From Campylorhamphus procurvoides (lineage: Eukaryota > Chordata > Aves > Passeriformes > Dendrocolaptidae): a DNA stretch of 64,000 nt. The DNA is taken from contig WBMV01008402.1 of the NCBI GenBank assembly GCA_013396655.1, positions 124,001-188,000 of the forward strand. The letters are read 5' to 3'. Both the position numbers and the translations under genes were made by a program. The notes below the pieces were generated by a model. The model worked only from the letters and a program-made list of their open reading frames with translations. It had not been told where the DNA came from and did no database searches. Positions 12,201 through 24,800 of this stretch are shown here, piece after piece. Numbering within the stretch: position 1 is the first letter of the stretch; every line of letters begins with the position of its first letter.

Positions 12201-12685
12201 CCAGGAAGAAAGGAAAGTTTTCTGGGAACATCAACAGAAAGGGAAAAGGCTTCCAAACAGTTACAGCTCCCACTGAGAAGTTTAGTTTAAACAAAGAGTT
12301 TGTTTACTTATTCATGCATCCTTTTAATCTGTCAGCATTCAATCAAGGACTATACCATCTGTATGCAATATGCTAGCAAAGGCAACACACAAGATAGAAG
12401 ATAGATGTGCTAATTTTCAAATAGTGATAATGGAGTAATTTCTTAATATACTCATTTTATTGCAAAATTACCAGAACTAATGCTTTTTACTGATTTCTTT
12501 CTATAACACTAAAACAATGCTTATTCTGCTGGATTAACTACTGGAGGTATGTGTATTCTTCATTTTCCCAAATAAGGAGATTTTGCTTCAGAAATAGAAA
12601 GTCTTAAAATGCAATGACTTTGTTTTCTTTTCTTTTTTCAGCTCTGAGGATGAGAATGGCAAAGCTGGGGAAAAAGGTGATTTAA
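6125..12685 (+). CDS. PALMD: Palmdelphin (PALMD), 3' part of gene, five coding exons
   Basis: Paralemmin-family protein, mainly cytosolic, associated with membranes, actin and (in man) aortic-valve and muscle biology. Coding exons are 6125-6239, 7026-7059, 7154-7264, 7973-9067 and 12642-12685, all with AG/GT borders and compatible phases (2-0, 0-1, 1-1, 1-1, 1-stop). The first exon continues the N-terminal coiled coil (RLEKEIEVLE and onward). The third carries the family motif YIYASIPDLPK. The large fourth exon opens with LFAMEIKVEKD and contains EPVTMVFMGYQ and an acidic DDDEEDD run. The last exon ends MRMAKLGKKVI, as in mammalian palmdelphin, which lacks a CaaX box. The first exons and start codon are outside the window. 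An alternative 3' end at 9068-9111 would restore a CaaX box. The gene is tail-to-tail with FRRS1. Confidence 0.95.
7026..7059 (+). CDS. PALMD: PALMD exon: short 34-nt exon after the coiled coil
   Basis: Eleven codons starting SVKSEK, then one base of a split Glu codon. Acceptor CACCTAG, donor AAG/GTACGT. The SVK start and the exact length agree with the mammalian exon, while the rest is diverged. Confidence 0.88.
7154..7264 (+). CDS. PALMD: PALMD exon: IPDLPK motif
   Basis: 111 nt, phase 1 at both ends. It encodes YIYASIPDLPK, the strongly conserved paralemmin-family motif, followed by a hydrophilic DDEEKRK stretch. Acceptor TATTTAG, donor AAG/GTACTG. Confidence 0.94.
7973..9067 (+). CDS. 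PALMD: PALMD large exon: central and C-terminal region
   Basis: 1095 nt, 364 codons plus split codons. Acceptor TTTCAACAG at 7972, donor ACAG/GTAAC at 9067. It encodes AMEIKVEKDMKTGE, VYDDGRKSVYAVSSNG, SPTEYHEPV, the family signature EDVRYNIV with EPVTMVFMGYQ, an acidic DDDEEDD run, and PHKNSISLQEQEE. It ends GDGTEDPSLT, as mammalian palmdelphin does before its last exon. The middle (about codons 90-200) is low-complexity and likely disordered. The open frame runs past the donor to a stop at 9111. Confidence 0.95.
9068..9111 (+). CDS. PALMD: Alternative PALMD C-terminus with CaaX box (exon read-through)
   Basis: If the donor at 9068 is not used, the reading frame continues for 14 residues: GNRKGKSCHCCLLM, then TAG at 9109-9111. 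The end has the layout of a paralemmin lipid anchor: basic residues (R, K, K), cysteines available for palmitoylation, and a terminal C-L-L-M CaaX box, whose final Met favours farnesylation. An AATAAA lies about 180 nt downstream at 9290. Paralemmin-1 ends in a similar CCxxM tail. Mammalian palmdelphin is known for lacking one. Existence of the isoform is inferred, not shown. Confidence 0.62.
9290..9295 (+). terminator. PALMD: Candidate poly(A) signal for the CaaX isoform of PALMD
   Basis: AATAAA in the PALMD intron, 179 nt after the CaaX-isoform stop codon. Its position suits a composite terminal exon. AATAAA is common by chance in AT-rich DNA, so the support is mostly positional. Confidence 0.4.
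9296..12641 (+). other. PALMD: PALMD last intron
   Basis: Intron between the large exon and the terminal exon, ending in a good polypyrimidine tract and acceptor (TTTTTTCAG at 12641). No exon, RNA gene or mobile element recognised inside. Confidence 0.75.
12642..12685 (+). CDS. PALMD: PALMD terminal coding exon
   Basis: 44 nt including the TAA stop at 12683-12685. A split Ala codon, then LRMRMAKLGKKVI, matching the C-terminus I know for mammalian palmdelphin. The acceptor is preceded by a 15-nt T/C-rich tract. This terminus has no cysteine, so it yields the soluble isoform. Confidence 0.93.
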
Positions 12686-12727
12686 CAGCTGTAGTGACAT
12701 AGAAGTAAAATTTATGATTCAAAGCAG

Positions 12728-12733
12728 AATAAA
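12728..12733 (+). terminator. PALMD: Candidate proximal poly(A) signal of PALMD
   Basis: AATAAA only 43 nt after the stop codon, with a T-rich stretch about 45 nt further on. It would give a very short 3' UTR. Use is unproven. Confidence 0.35.
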
Positions 12734-13941
12734 GCTAAGAAGACTTTCTTCCACACACTTTCTCTGGATCATGCTGCTTGTTTTGCTGCTCTGTTCCATG
12801 GGCTAATTTGCCCTCTACATAATCCAATGGACTTTAACAGACTTTCAGATTTGACCGACTGCCACATACACACAAATCATATCCTGGATTTTTTTAGAAG
12901 TAGTAAGAAGTTACCTAAGGCCATAAATGCAATGCATATACAAGTATGAAGACATGTGCATACCTGTTCTCACTTCAGAAATATGCTGTTGCTATATACA
13001 CAGAGTAGAAAAACACCCATCACCATGGAACTTCACGGGACATTGTTCCACATCAAAGTGTACCAATCTATCTGATTTTAACCAAAAATGCTGTCCCAGC
13101 ATTTTTTTGTTAAGAACGCTAGTTAATAAAAAGCTAAACATAAGAGAGAAGAACAGTAAGAAATGTAAATATAAAAACTGCTTTCCAATCATGCTATCTT
13201 GGTCAAAATTTAAAGCATTCCTTTTTAAGTGACAGCAGAACAAACCAAAAAAAGTTAAGTCAGCATATTTAAATATTTAGCCACCTCCTAGAGCTTCACA
13301 GTCCATTGACCCTCATGTTACATGTAACAGTATAGCCATCCTCAAGCCCTGCTCCTTTCCCCATGCCACATACATCATACATACTGCGCACCCACAACTT
13401 CACAGATCAATCCTGTGCATAATACTACGAACAGCCTGACCTCCTGAGCACAGTATCACCTCCCAGTTTGCTCAGAAAGCCCTGCTTTTTCCAGAAAACT
13501 AGTTGCCAGACAGAAAGAAAAAACCTCAACAAAACCAAAAAAACCAAACACCNATACTCCTTAGTATAACATGTTTCAGTTATCTGGGCAGCTAAAGCAA
13601 AGCAAGCCTCCCATCAGAAATACTGAGTTGCCAATGGCTTGTCCTGCAGCTGCAACAGAAGGTCTGTTACAGGTGCAGCCACTTCTAGGCACAGCTCCCC
13701 AGAAAGGTCCAAGGCTCCCAGCATGGAACAAGTTAATTCTTTTCATGAGGGACCAGCTAAGGACCCTAAAAGCAGCCATAAGGTACAATCACACATAGAA
13801 AAATCACACCCAAGTCAGATTTTTTCAGTACATAGTCTTGGGGGAAAAGGTGCCTCAGAGCACACTACATACACCCTTATATTCAAGTCAGTATAAGAGC
13901 TTTAATTTGTTAGGCCTTAGCCTGGTTTGAAACACTAAACC

Positions 13942-13947
13942 AATAAA
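13942..13947 (+). terminator. PALMD: Candidate distal poly(A) signal of PALMD
   Basis: AATAAA followed within 10-30 nt by a G/T-rich element (GGTTGTGTTATTGTTATTC), the usual downstream element layout. It would give a 3' UTR of about 1.27 kb (12686 to roughly 13970). Confidence 0.5.
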
Positions 13948-13970
13948 GCTCAGGTTGTGTTATTGTTATT

Positions 13971-16900
13971 CTGTCATAGCTGACTAAAATAATGCACCAG
14001 CAGAAAAATCACTAACCTTTTCCCTGGTCTTCTTTTCAAAGCAGGAAACTGAAGCTACTACCTCATACTGAGGCATGACAGTAGTAATTGGCAGACTTTA
14101 GCCTCTAAACGCTGGGTGGCTCCCAGTCTGAAATGGGTAATAATCTCAAAGTTTAAGACAAGTCAAAAATGGTTACCTAGAGAGTAGAATAGTAAATAAG
14201 AACAAATAAAATTTAATTATAGGACACTTCTTCTATGTCTATCCTGAGTTTTTTGTTGTTGTTTTACAGTGGTTTTTTTTCCCTTATACTACTGCTGTTA
14301 TTTACTGATTGTGCAAACAGAGGGTTTCACCTTCAGCCTAAGAGCTGGGCTCCATGATCCTTGTGGCTTCCTTCCAAATCAGAGTATCCTGGTCATTCTG
14401 TGAACTGTTAACAGGATATACTGAAAATTGAGAGAGTAGGACAGCAATATGAAGCAGTCATGACCAGTTTCTTTAGCAGCAGCAGATTGCTATAGACACT
14501 CATCCCCTGCCTTCCCCAGCAATGTGTGCTATTAAATTTAAATCACCTGGAAAGGAGAAAAAAAAGCAACTAGCAATACAATACTAGTAGCAAGTAGGCA
14601 TGCTCATCACCAGAGTGCTACAGCCCCAGCGTTTTCCTGCATACTGCATCAACACAAACAGAAATACCAGGTATCTTTTTCACACAGCAGTAGAGATGCC
14701 ATGCAAAATTCTAATTCATCATTAAAGCCAAAGGACTCCTAAGGTCCAGTGAGACAAAAATCTCTCTGAAGCCAAGCCAAAGCTGGAGTCCTTCAGTGCA
14801 GTATCATTTGGAATGATTATCACAGATAGCTGGTTCAGTGTGATGCATCCCTGTGGTTCACAATACGTAGTCACTTATGCACAATGCATGGAAGACCAAC
14901 AGGAGGCAGACAGTGCCTGAATTAGCTCAGGTATGAGCTAAAACCAATGGTACCAAACATGCTCTGAAGAACTTTCCTGTGCTGATTCTGCTGCGCCACT
15001 CCCTCAGGTATATGCAACAGTTCTCCCCTTTATACATACCCCTTAGAGTGGCTGGGATCAGACAGATGTGAGCATAGAATTTCTGAAACCTGCTTGCAGG
15101 TCATCCCTGCGAACCATCCTTCTGCTCACTCAGACTCTTTACTTCAGCCTGCACCAAGGGTCCAAAATCATGGAGATATTAACTTCCACACTGACATGCA
15201 GAACAGCTCAGTTTTTCCTTAACAATTGCCATTCATCTTAAGTTGTTTGGAAAGGGATGTACCCACATAGAGCACAATTTACACAGATGACAAAACAGTC
15301 CATACCTGCTCAAACAAAAGCTTAAGCATAAATATCAGGCGAGCATCCATTTCAAAATGTCTATCTATATGATCTGACTCAAATTTAAAGACTGAGTTTC
15401 TTAATAAAGCTTGAGATTCTTTTCTATTAGTTTATTTAGGAGCACCTCCTACTTCGGACAACCTTCACAGGTCTCAGCCTCTCACAGACAGTTTAAAGCA
15501 AGCAAGCAAAATAAAAGCGCTGTTATCTGAACAAGGGCGCCACGCAGTGTTACAAACCGTGACGGAAAAAACAAGGCAGGCAATCTCTCTCCTAACCTTT
15601 CCCAGGTAAATGAAAGACATGGCCACACTTACGCTGAACTGGTAGTCTCCCCATCTCGTGAATTTTGACAAACAGAAAACAACCTGGTGCTCAGTATAAG
15701 GAGGAGAAATGAAACACAGCTTTACCTTGTTCATGCTTCAGCCTGAAAGGGAAACTAGCAAACACTGCAAGTGCAGCACAGTAGCAGTGAATTCTATTGC
15801 ACTTAACATGCATCAATTGATTTTCCTTCAAATCACAGGCAAGGAACATGATTTGTAGCTAAGTCAAGAGCAGAGGACTACTATTTGGAGGCTGCACCTA
15901 AAAATCAAAACAGTAAACTACTTGTGAGGCTGATCACAAATTTCTACTTGACTGGGAGTGTTTGCCTGTCCAGGAGACGTCAAACAAATATGCTAACTTT
16001 AATCTGTCATCACGAGGTTTGACATTAAAAGAAAACATTGAAGCCTTCTCAATCTCTTCTGGCAAAGAAGTTTTCTTGACTTTGGTGTGACTCCTTTAAG
16101 AAGCAAAGCAATGAGAGTTTTCTTCTATACAATATTGTATGATTCAAGGAAAAAAAAACCAACACAGCCACTAGTGTCTTTAGAACAAAATCACCTGTCA
16201 TGTATTTTCCTGCCAATATCAAACACTTCTGTATACTTTTTTTTTTTTTTTTCAAAGGAGCATATCAGAAATTTTGGAAATCACTAGAATACAGTTAGAT
16301 ATTCCTTCCCCTTATTAGTCATGCAGGAAAAGGGCAGGGGTGGTGATGTGAACAGAAAACACAAAATTAACAAGTCTTTCAATCAATTAAGTTGCAATAT
16401 TGCACATAAGGGCTCACATGAAGTACACAATATTATGAGCAATGGAAAGAAACAAGACCTTCAGAGCAACCAACAATTGCCAATTTTAAAGTTGTATTAG
16501 ATGCTGAACAAGGGTTTTTTTTATTCTCAAGGAAAAGAAACTGCATTATGAAGTGGAGCTATTTTAATATTCAATTTCAATAATAGTTTTTCCAAGAAGG
16601 ATTTAGATAGCTTTAATATAGAAAACAACATCAACACAAAACAAACAATCCATTTTGATCCTAGGTAAGTTTTTTTCTTTTCTACTTTCTATTTGACAGT
16701 GTTTTCACATCACTAGAATGAACAAAAACTTCTGAGATATTTACATTCAAGTTTTAAAACCCCTGTGTTCATTGTCACATGTAAATGAAACACACAGTAC
16801 AGCTATTGTATTACAGAAAGAACCTGGCATTGACCTTAATTTAAAAAGCCATCAATCATGTCTAGGTTGAGCAATTTTTCTTCTATAAACTCATAGTATA

Positions 16901-18769
16901 TGAAAGAGTCCCACAAAGCTTTAACACTATATGGGCCTGAGATTCCCAGACTTTTGAGATCAGAGTTCTCTAAATAACCCAAACCCCCACATAACTAGCC
17001 CTATGCTTCTTGCCCTTCAGCCTGGGTTCTGACTCATTTCTTCTTAGTCCCCCCTTTCCTAATCTGCACATGATTTCTTCAGCTTCCAAGAGGAAGGGGA
17101 TGATTCAATTTACACTCACAGTCAGCTGCTCCTGACAAAGGGAATAATCCCAGCTCTAAAAATGTCCTTATATGTAAATCAGGTACTTGAGCAGCCAAAA
17201 AGAAGATCAACTACAAACAAACAAACTTGTAGTTTTCTCCATATTACTTTGTCCCTGCACTGTAGGCTTGGGGAGATGGAGGAAGATACAGATATAGACA
17301 GCTTTAGTAAGTGAAGAGAATCATCATCTGATCCACACCTACAAGACAACCTTCACCTTCAGAGCTGTAGAGAGATGCTGTAAAAGTCTATACCACTATT
17401 TACTATTCTATTCAATATTTCAACCCCTTCATTCCCAGCTAGTAGCTTCATAGCCCCAGCCTGAAAATATATTTTGAAGTGTCATAACTAAAAATCGATA
17501 CTTTCCAGTACCAAAAATGAAGACATATTGAAGCAAACTGTGCAGAGCCACGAAACACAAACACAAAATACTGTACTGCACCCTGTATTAAAGGGTTCAT
17601 TTTCAAGATGTCATTTGAAGACTGCCCTTTCATACTTAGGCAAGCCACAAATTAAAACAGTTAAACAATATAGTCTCTTTCTACTCCCTGTACCTAGTTT
17701 ATATACTTAGATAAACCTCTTGACTAAAAAAATGCCCTCCTGTACTCTTATAGAATTGTTATAAAATTCTTTTAGTTCTGTCTTCTAGATATGCCAGCTA
17801 AGGGACTCTCACTGAACATTAACAGAAGCTGCTTTTTCTGAAGTCATTCTAATTTCTATTTCACTCAACAGCACAAATACTGCAACATTCCTGAGCAAGT
17901 ATTTTCACTTCCATTTAAACATCAATTGGCATAAATCCATCTTACACAGAAAAGTAATTCAGAAGGCACACGCAGCCAAAAAACCACAGAAAATCATAAA
18001 ACACAGAAATCCATACACACAGATAGGTTCTTCCTGTTTGAGTTCTGGCTAAGTACAATGGCATTTAAAGCACTTATACTGCAAACACATTTTCTCCTTA
18101 TGGTTTAGAAGCACTGAGGGGGATGAGACACAACAGTATTCTGAAGCAAATGGTTTTACTAAAAGACTGAAATTGCCACACTCCCATCCTTATGTAAGTA
18201 TACAGCTCTTAGAGCAGAGAGAGTACTTTTTGCATTTAACTGTTGTCTATTTAGTTCATGCTTCAATCTACATTTGTGACATGCTTCTACTAAGTTCTGT
18301 GGGTTTTTTAATGCACAAAACTGTCACAAGCAGGAAGTAGTCACATCACATGCCATTAGAACACAGTGAACAGATGACAGAATGCAGATCAATCTTTCCA
18401 GTTTCCCCAATAATATTCACGAAAGGTTTAGAGAACCAACTATCAACTATTTCAGCACATCTTCTCAAGTCTTCTTAACCTATAAGCTTCAATCAAGTTA
18501 ACTACCATGTTTAAAAATCAAGACTTCATTCCTTACTCAGGCAAAGATTCCCATTAAAAGTCCCAGCAGAAGACAGCTTTTGTAGCACTGCAGCATCCTT
18601 CTATGGATTTGAATTCCAGATCTGCCTAACACCAAGCATGACACACATGTGCTATTCTTCTTCAATTACATCTTCAGGGAGGTGTTGAGAAAGAAGTTGT
18701 AATCGAAATAATTTCTTGCAGATTTTTCAACTGTGCAGTATTTCATTGCAAAATTCTCAATTACTTATT
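13971..18769. other. Tail-to-tail interval between PALMD and FRRS1 (includes FRRS1 3' UTR)
   Basis: No coding exon seen on either strand. It contains the 3' UTR of FRRS1 (reading leftwards from 18769), whose end I cannot fix. Candidate - strand signals are ATTAAA near 18306 and AATAAA at 16520-16525. One short CR1 fragment is listed separately. The rest is AT-rich and unremarkable. Confidence 0.6.
14341..14404 (+). mobile_element. CR1 LINE 3'-end fragment
   Basis: Carries the CR1 tail layout: GGGCTCCATGATCCTTGTGG, then CTTCCTTCCAAATCAG, then an ATTCTGTGA end. This is a diverged copy of the avian CR1 3' terminus (target-flank sequence not resolved). Confidence 0.7.
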
Positions 18770-18862
18770 TCATATTTTGTTGATTGCTAACAGGAAGGCA
18801 ATGAGGAATACTATGTTTCCACAGACATAGATGGTTAACACAACCTGTTTAAACAGATGACC
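18770..18862 (-). CDS. FRRS1: FRRS1 exon 15 (last): C-terminal membrane segment and stop
   Basis: 93 nt, residues 564-593. Starts GHLFKQ, then a 20-residue hydrophobic helix containing IYVCGN, ending AINKI and TGA (18770-18772). Matches the C-terminal single-pass segment of mammalian FRRS1. Acceptor TCTTGCAG. Confidence 0.93.
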   Translation of the reverse strand, partial: GHLFKQVVLTIYVCGNIVFLIAFLLAINKI

Positions 18863-21800
18863 CTGCAAGAAAAGGGGAAATGTCATAGAGCTGTCAATCT
18901 TTTTATTGATTTTAAAAAAAAGAACCATCCCATTTCATAACAGTTATTTACCAAATTGTGACTCACCTCTGCTTCTGCAGATGTGAGTGACTGCAGTATC
19001 TGTACTCTGTCATCCTCTATCACTTCAACTGTTCATGAGCAGAAAAAAAGAAGTTAAGTCTGCCCTTAAGAGGAAGGGGTGGGTGTCATTTTTATACTGC
19101 AGAAGTCAATCCTGTGACAAAGTCTTACACAGCATCAAATCTGAAAAGGGACTTGGAAGTCTCATTTAACATTTCATGACCTGTACAATCACACTCACAG
19201 CACAAGTGAAAAATTATTCTGGAGCTGACCTACAAAATGTAAGTTCCAGACATTGAAGCAGAAAAAGGTTTTTTCCTCTTTTGCTAGACTGAATAATTAA
19301 AAGATGGAGTTTTGAACTAATACCCTTTCCTTTTACATTTTGAGATAGCTAAATTTCAATAAGAAGTAAGTCCAAATATTTCAGGTTAATTTCTCTATTT
19401 CTAGGAAGTAATTACTGCCATTAAATTTAAAGTCTCATCTTTTATAATCTCTCCTTCTTCAAATGCCACCTTACATAGCCTTGTAATCAACTCCAAAGAT
19501 GTCTCATCTCTGCCTTAAGATACAGGTCATTTACTTGCGCAGTCATGTCCTCTGACACCTGCCAGTAAAGGTTACAATTTCCAATGAAGGTACTACCCAT
19601 CTCTTCACTAGACCTACTGGAGTCAGGATTTCACCTTCATCCCCCATTCACTCAAAATTGCAGGCATCTAAGCTCAAGTTTCTGACCATTTTTCTCATGC
19701 AATAACATTCATGTGCATGAGCAATTTGTGAACAGTAAAATTCAGACTAAATCTGCATGACTTAACATACACACCTGGGATCAAAATTATGGCTACCAGT
19801 GACAGATTCTTAGAAAACATTTACACATTTCAGTCTGCCCCTATGAACTGTGGTTTGAGAAATGAGGCTACTATTTAAAAAGGCACAAACCAGTTTTCAA
19901 GACAAATGTGTTCTAGAAACATAGGGGTTACTTTCATATTAGTTTCTACAGAAGATATAAGGCTATTACTCAAGAGTTATTTCTGTTCAGCTTCCAACTT
20001 CGAGGCCAAGGAGCACCTCCTGAAACTCAATCCACACCGTTACATTTTTTATGCTCAGCAAGCAAGGTGATAAGTTGCTCTGGGTTTGTACCTTTACGTA
20101 TGAGACAGTAGCTGTGTATTTCCAGAAGAACATCAATACCAACATGCCAAGCTACAAAGCCAATCATTGTATAGGTGTCCCATGGGTCTGGCAGGTCAAG
20201 TGCTGGTAGATCCATTCCCAAGAACATAGTCACCACTAGTCAGTGGAAAANCTTGATAGTATGAGGGGCAAAACAGGAAGAAAGGGAAAAGGTCAAGACA
20301 GTGCACTAAGCAGGTTGAAAACTATCACATCAGTGACACAAACACTAATATTTGTGACTTCTAACATGACCACAACACCACAATATTTGTGCTTAAGCTG
20401 CCTATGGAAACTTGTCTCTATGAATAGATCTAAACCCAGCTGGTTCAGTAAGAGAGATTTCCCTCTCTCATTAAATAACATTGAACTATGTTACTGCAAG
20501 AACACTATCACTCAGACCTTCCAAGGTAAAGAGAAACTACTGAGGATAAGAACAAGTTCTCATTACAGATATATTTCAGATTTGTCAGTAATTTGTTTGG
20601 GTTTTTTCTCTCTAAAGTCGTACCCAATGGCCACTTTAAACTCACACAGGAGATAGGCAGCAAGAAAAAGGATCTTCACGCGTGCCTGGACTGAATGTCC
20701 ATAGGTGTTTGAGACAAGCAATAGCCCAGATAACGAACAAAGTTGTTTTAAATCAGTTAAATGGGAGTTCCAACTGTTACTTCCACTCACCAGCTAATAT
20801 TCTAGCTGTTGTGCCAGTACTCCAGTGAAACCAGTTAAACAATTGCCTCCTAGAAAACAAAACACATTTTATTGATTACATAGTTGGAGGAGGGAGGAAG
20901 AAATCAAAAAATACTTTTACCTACTTAAGTTGTAAGAACTTTTCATCACTTGCAAAGAAATAGGCACGTTTCATTTCTGTAGCTTTAGTTTAATGAGTTA
21001 GTTTACCTTGGTGCATGACGAGATGGTCTGAAACCTGCCATAAGTGGTTGAAAGATTGTCAAAGCCATCACAGCACAGCCGAGATAGGGATGAAAACCTG
21101 CTTGCTAAACAGAGGACACTTATTTAAATATCACATCTACATAAACAGAGACAAAAATACAAAAAACCCAAAATTTTATTTATTCTTTTATTATTGTTAC
21201 AATGGTGAAGTAGCATTGGCAGGACGCAGTAAGCTGCCCTGCATCCAGATGGAGATTGTTGACCTTTGTAGCAAACACACTGGTATTTCTGTCCAGGGTT
21301 TGTCCTATCTTTTTGCTATATTGAGAAATTCTACCAGCTGAGGAGCAGAGTAATATTATGGTAGAAGCGATGCTTCAAGCTCTTCAGTTCAACTCTGTGT
21401 CCTCAGGAGAGGTTTATTCTATAACTTCTCCCAGCATGGTCTCCCTTTCTCACCCAATCTGTTGGAATATTAATCCTAAAATATTTATTCCATTTCTCTA
21501 GCTCCTAGTTCATATCTGTGACCACATTCTCCCATCATGAATTTAGATACCCTCTAGCCTTTTCAATTTCTGATGTTACCTTGCACCAAATATAATACAG
21601 GTGACAGCAAAAGGTATACAACTTCCATCTACTGCTCCAGACTAAGCTTATCATGGGATACAGCTTCTCACATATAAATTCATAAAAACACTTATTCCCA
21701 GCAGGTTTACCACGCTAATGTCAGCCATCACATCCTCACTCCCCTCCCAAATTCACGTTCTCTAAGGAAATAGGAAGACCAAAATAGTATATAAAGGATC

Positions 21801-24800
21801 AAGGAATTTATTTGTGAGAAACAGGAAGAAAGGAAGGCACTGTCATTTTTCAATGTAGTTAAAGGAGACAACATTCCTCTTTTGTGTTGCTAGGATTTGA
21901 AACCAGCCTACTCAACAACAGCTTTCAACAGCAATTTGCTTGGAAATAGTCGTAACACGGGACCTGGTGAACCTCCTTTTCATTCATGTGGTCCCACCTT
22001 TACATTTGAGTTAACAAAGACAAAAGCACACACTTACTTGGCTCCAACCTCCTCGGTATATAAAAGGCAACACAAAAGAAACACTTGTAAGCATGACTGT
22101 GGTCAACATAAGCATACGATGCACCTAAAAAAAGTTAAGTTTACTTTTAGAAACTCTACAGCTTTCTTAATACCTTACTGAAAGGCATTAAAAAGACATA
22201 CAGTTAAAGATGTTCTTTGTCTTTAAACTTTGCTTTTACTAGCAAAGTACATGAACTTCTGATTCATTTCCTTTTGTAAGATTAGAGAAAGATTTAAATC
22301 ACACCATGTTTAGTTTCCTATTTCTTGGATTTAGTACGTTTATAATTCTGCTTACAATAATGTTAGAAAATACATCTGGAGGTAGGGGGATTTTGCCCAC
22401 CTGAAACCAAATCTCCTTTCCAAACAGTAACGAATGAGCCCAGACAGGTTTGAAGAATCGTGCAACAATAACTCCAATACTAACTGTGGTGATCCAAGCA
22501 ACAAACATGAGCGCTCCTGAAGATTGAGGAAACAAAAATACAACGTAAATTTAAGCGCACTTGGCTGCAACGTCAAAGACTACGTAATAGTTTAATCCAT
22601 GTGCACATGGTTAGAATTTACCAGTGAATAAAGATTGATCACTTGGTTCAGACTACAGCTTTATAGCATTCATCTTGCTAGATGACAGAAGCATCCATGT
22701 AAAAGATGAACATACTATGCCCACACAGCAGAACAGAGCAGCTCTGGCTACTGCACATTTCATACATGCCAATACAGTCTGTGCAGTCTAGAGAGAGACA
22801 CCATTCTGTCACCAACTCAGACATCAGAGGATGAAAGATGACATTCCTACAATTTGTGTGACGAAGAATGAGTGACTCTCACGTGCCTGCACTGAAGTCC
22901 AGTACTGTGAGAGAAGTTCCCATTAACTTCAGTGGCTCCAGACTGTCAGTTGTGTGGTTTCTCATTTCAAATAGAATTAAACCAATAATGCAACTAGAGC
23001 AACTTGAACCAGAGGGTAAGAGGTAAAGAGAAACAAATCCTAATTATAAATTTAAGGGAAAAGGCAAACGTAGGTTCATTTTCCTGGCAAAAAAGAAACT
23101 TACAACACTGTTCTTGAAATGAAAAATAATAACTTCACTCCACCACCACAGTAGTGGATCTTGCTAGCTAACAGTATATACAACCTGAATGCCTGAAAAA
23201 CAAGAGGACATTCCTACTCTGCAATAACTCTCCAGCCTGAGCAAGTCTGGAGATGGAAAACAAAACTAGAAGCTGCAGCTTACCATGAGCCCTGATAAGT
23301 CTTGGGGACCGGGAGCCTCCAATATCCTGAGGAGTTCCTGTGACATTGTATGGTCCATCAGTGATCAAGGGTTGACGGTGATGTTTGTATATCAGTCCAC
23401 CTAAGCAGTGACATAAAGTGATTTTATTTATTGCTAATGAAAACCACTGCACTTGTGTGCCCACTCCCTATTCATGAATACTGTGACCACTGAGCATAAC
23501 TGTACAAACTATATTGCTGACACACAATACACTAACAACCTAAGATGTCATCTTGCACACTTAATGTACAAGAACGAACCCACCCCTCCATAGGAAATAT
23601 CTTTCTCCACTACATGCACAAGACATGAACAATAATTCCCTTTGATACTAGTCTACATTTATAAAAAAAAAAAAAAATGTGTCCAGTTCTCAAGAAGCTC
23701 CCAAGTTCCTAGTATCAAGTGAGCACACAACAACACATCTATGAGTAAGTTTACTACAACTTTGAAAAGTAAATCCATGATCCAGAAAGGTAGCAAAGGT
23801 GCCTGAATTAAGGGCCTCCAACTTGGAAACCTTAGTTCAGATACTAATTCTCAGCTCAGCCATATCTTACAGATGGTTGATTAACTCAAAGCAGTTTACA
23901 GAAAAGCAACTACATGTAAGTCAAGCATACCTTGACTGGCCTCCCCATCTGCCAGAAAGATGTAGTAAATGCCATCCAGATTAAATCTTTCTTTATAAGC
24001 AGGAAGACGTATACTCCTTCTGAAAGAGCACTGAAGAATACCATCCGCAAGCCTCCAGGACACATCTTCAAGGGCATTCTGTGAAATAACAGATATTTAA
24101 TACCCAGTGGTTTTAGACTGTAATAGGTTTAAAAGTACCCCTGCAAAAGTTACTTTTAAGTAACTCCGCACAAGAATGTCACTGATGCATAAAAGAACAT
24201 CAAGGACGCCTGGAGGGGGAGTATCTCTCGCATGCTAACTTAGAAGGTATGTCAGTAAGTCAAAATAGCAACATATGGGTTGGACTTATATCACCAATTT
24301 TTCCAGCTCCTAATCTCCACTTACCTTTCAATCTTTAATCCAAGATTTATCAATTGCAACTGCAGCTCTAGCAAAAGGACAGAGTAATAACAGGTACAAA
24401 AGAGTCTCAATAGAGTAAGCTCCCACCATGTGATTTATTTTTACAAATTAAATTTAGACTTCCAAAATTAACATTTACTAGGAAGTAGGAGCCCAATCAA
24501 TCTCACCTTAAAGAACCTTAGTATTTGCATCTGCTGTGCAAAATAAAAGCACAAAGAAGCACAATACCTTACTTCAAAGCTACATTTGTAGAAGCGTCTT
24601 AGTTGTTTCCAACTATACCTCTGAATCCAAGAGAGGACGACTTCGCCCCTTCAGATGGGCAGTGCATACATGAACATGGTGGTCCTCATTAACACACAGA
24701 TATGCATCATCACCACCCTGGAAAGTTTAAAAGAAAAATATATATAGCCAAATAAGCAAACAACTAGCAATCTCCAAAAGCTCTTTGATTTAATACAGGC

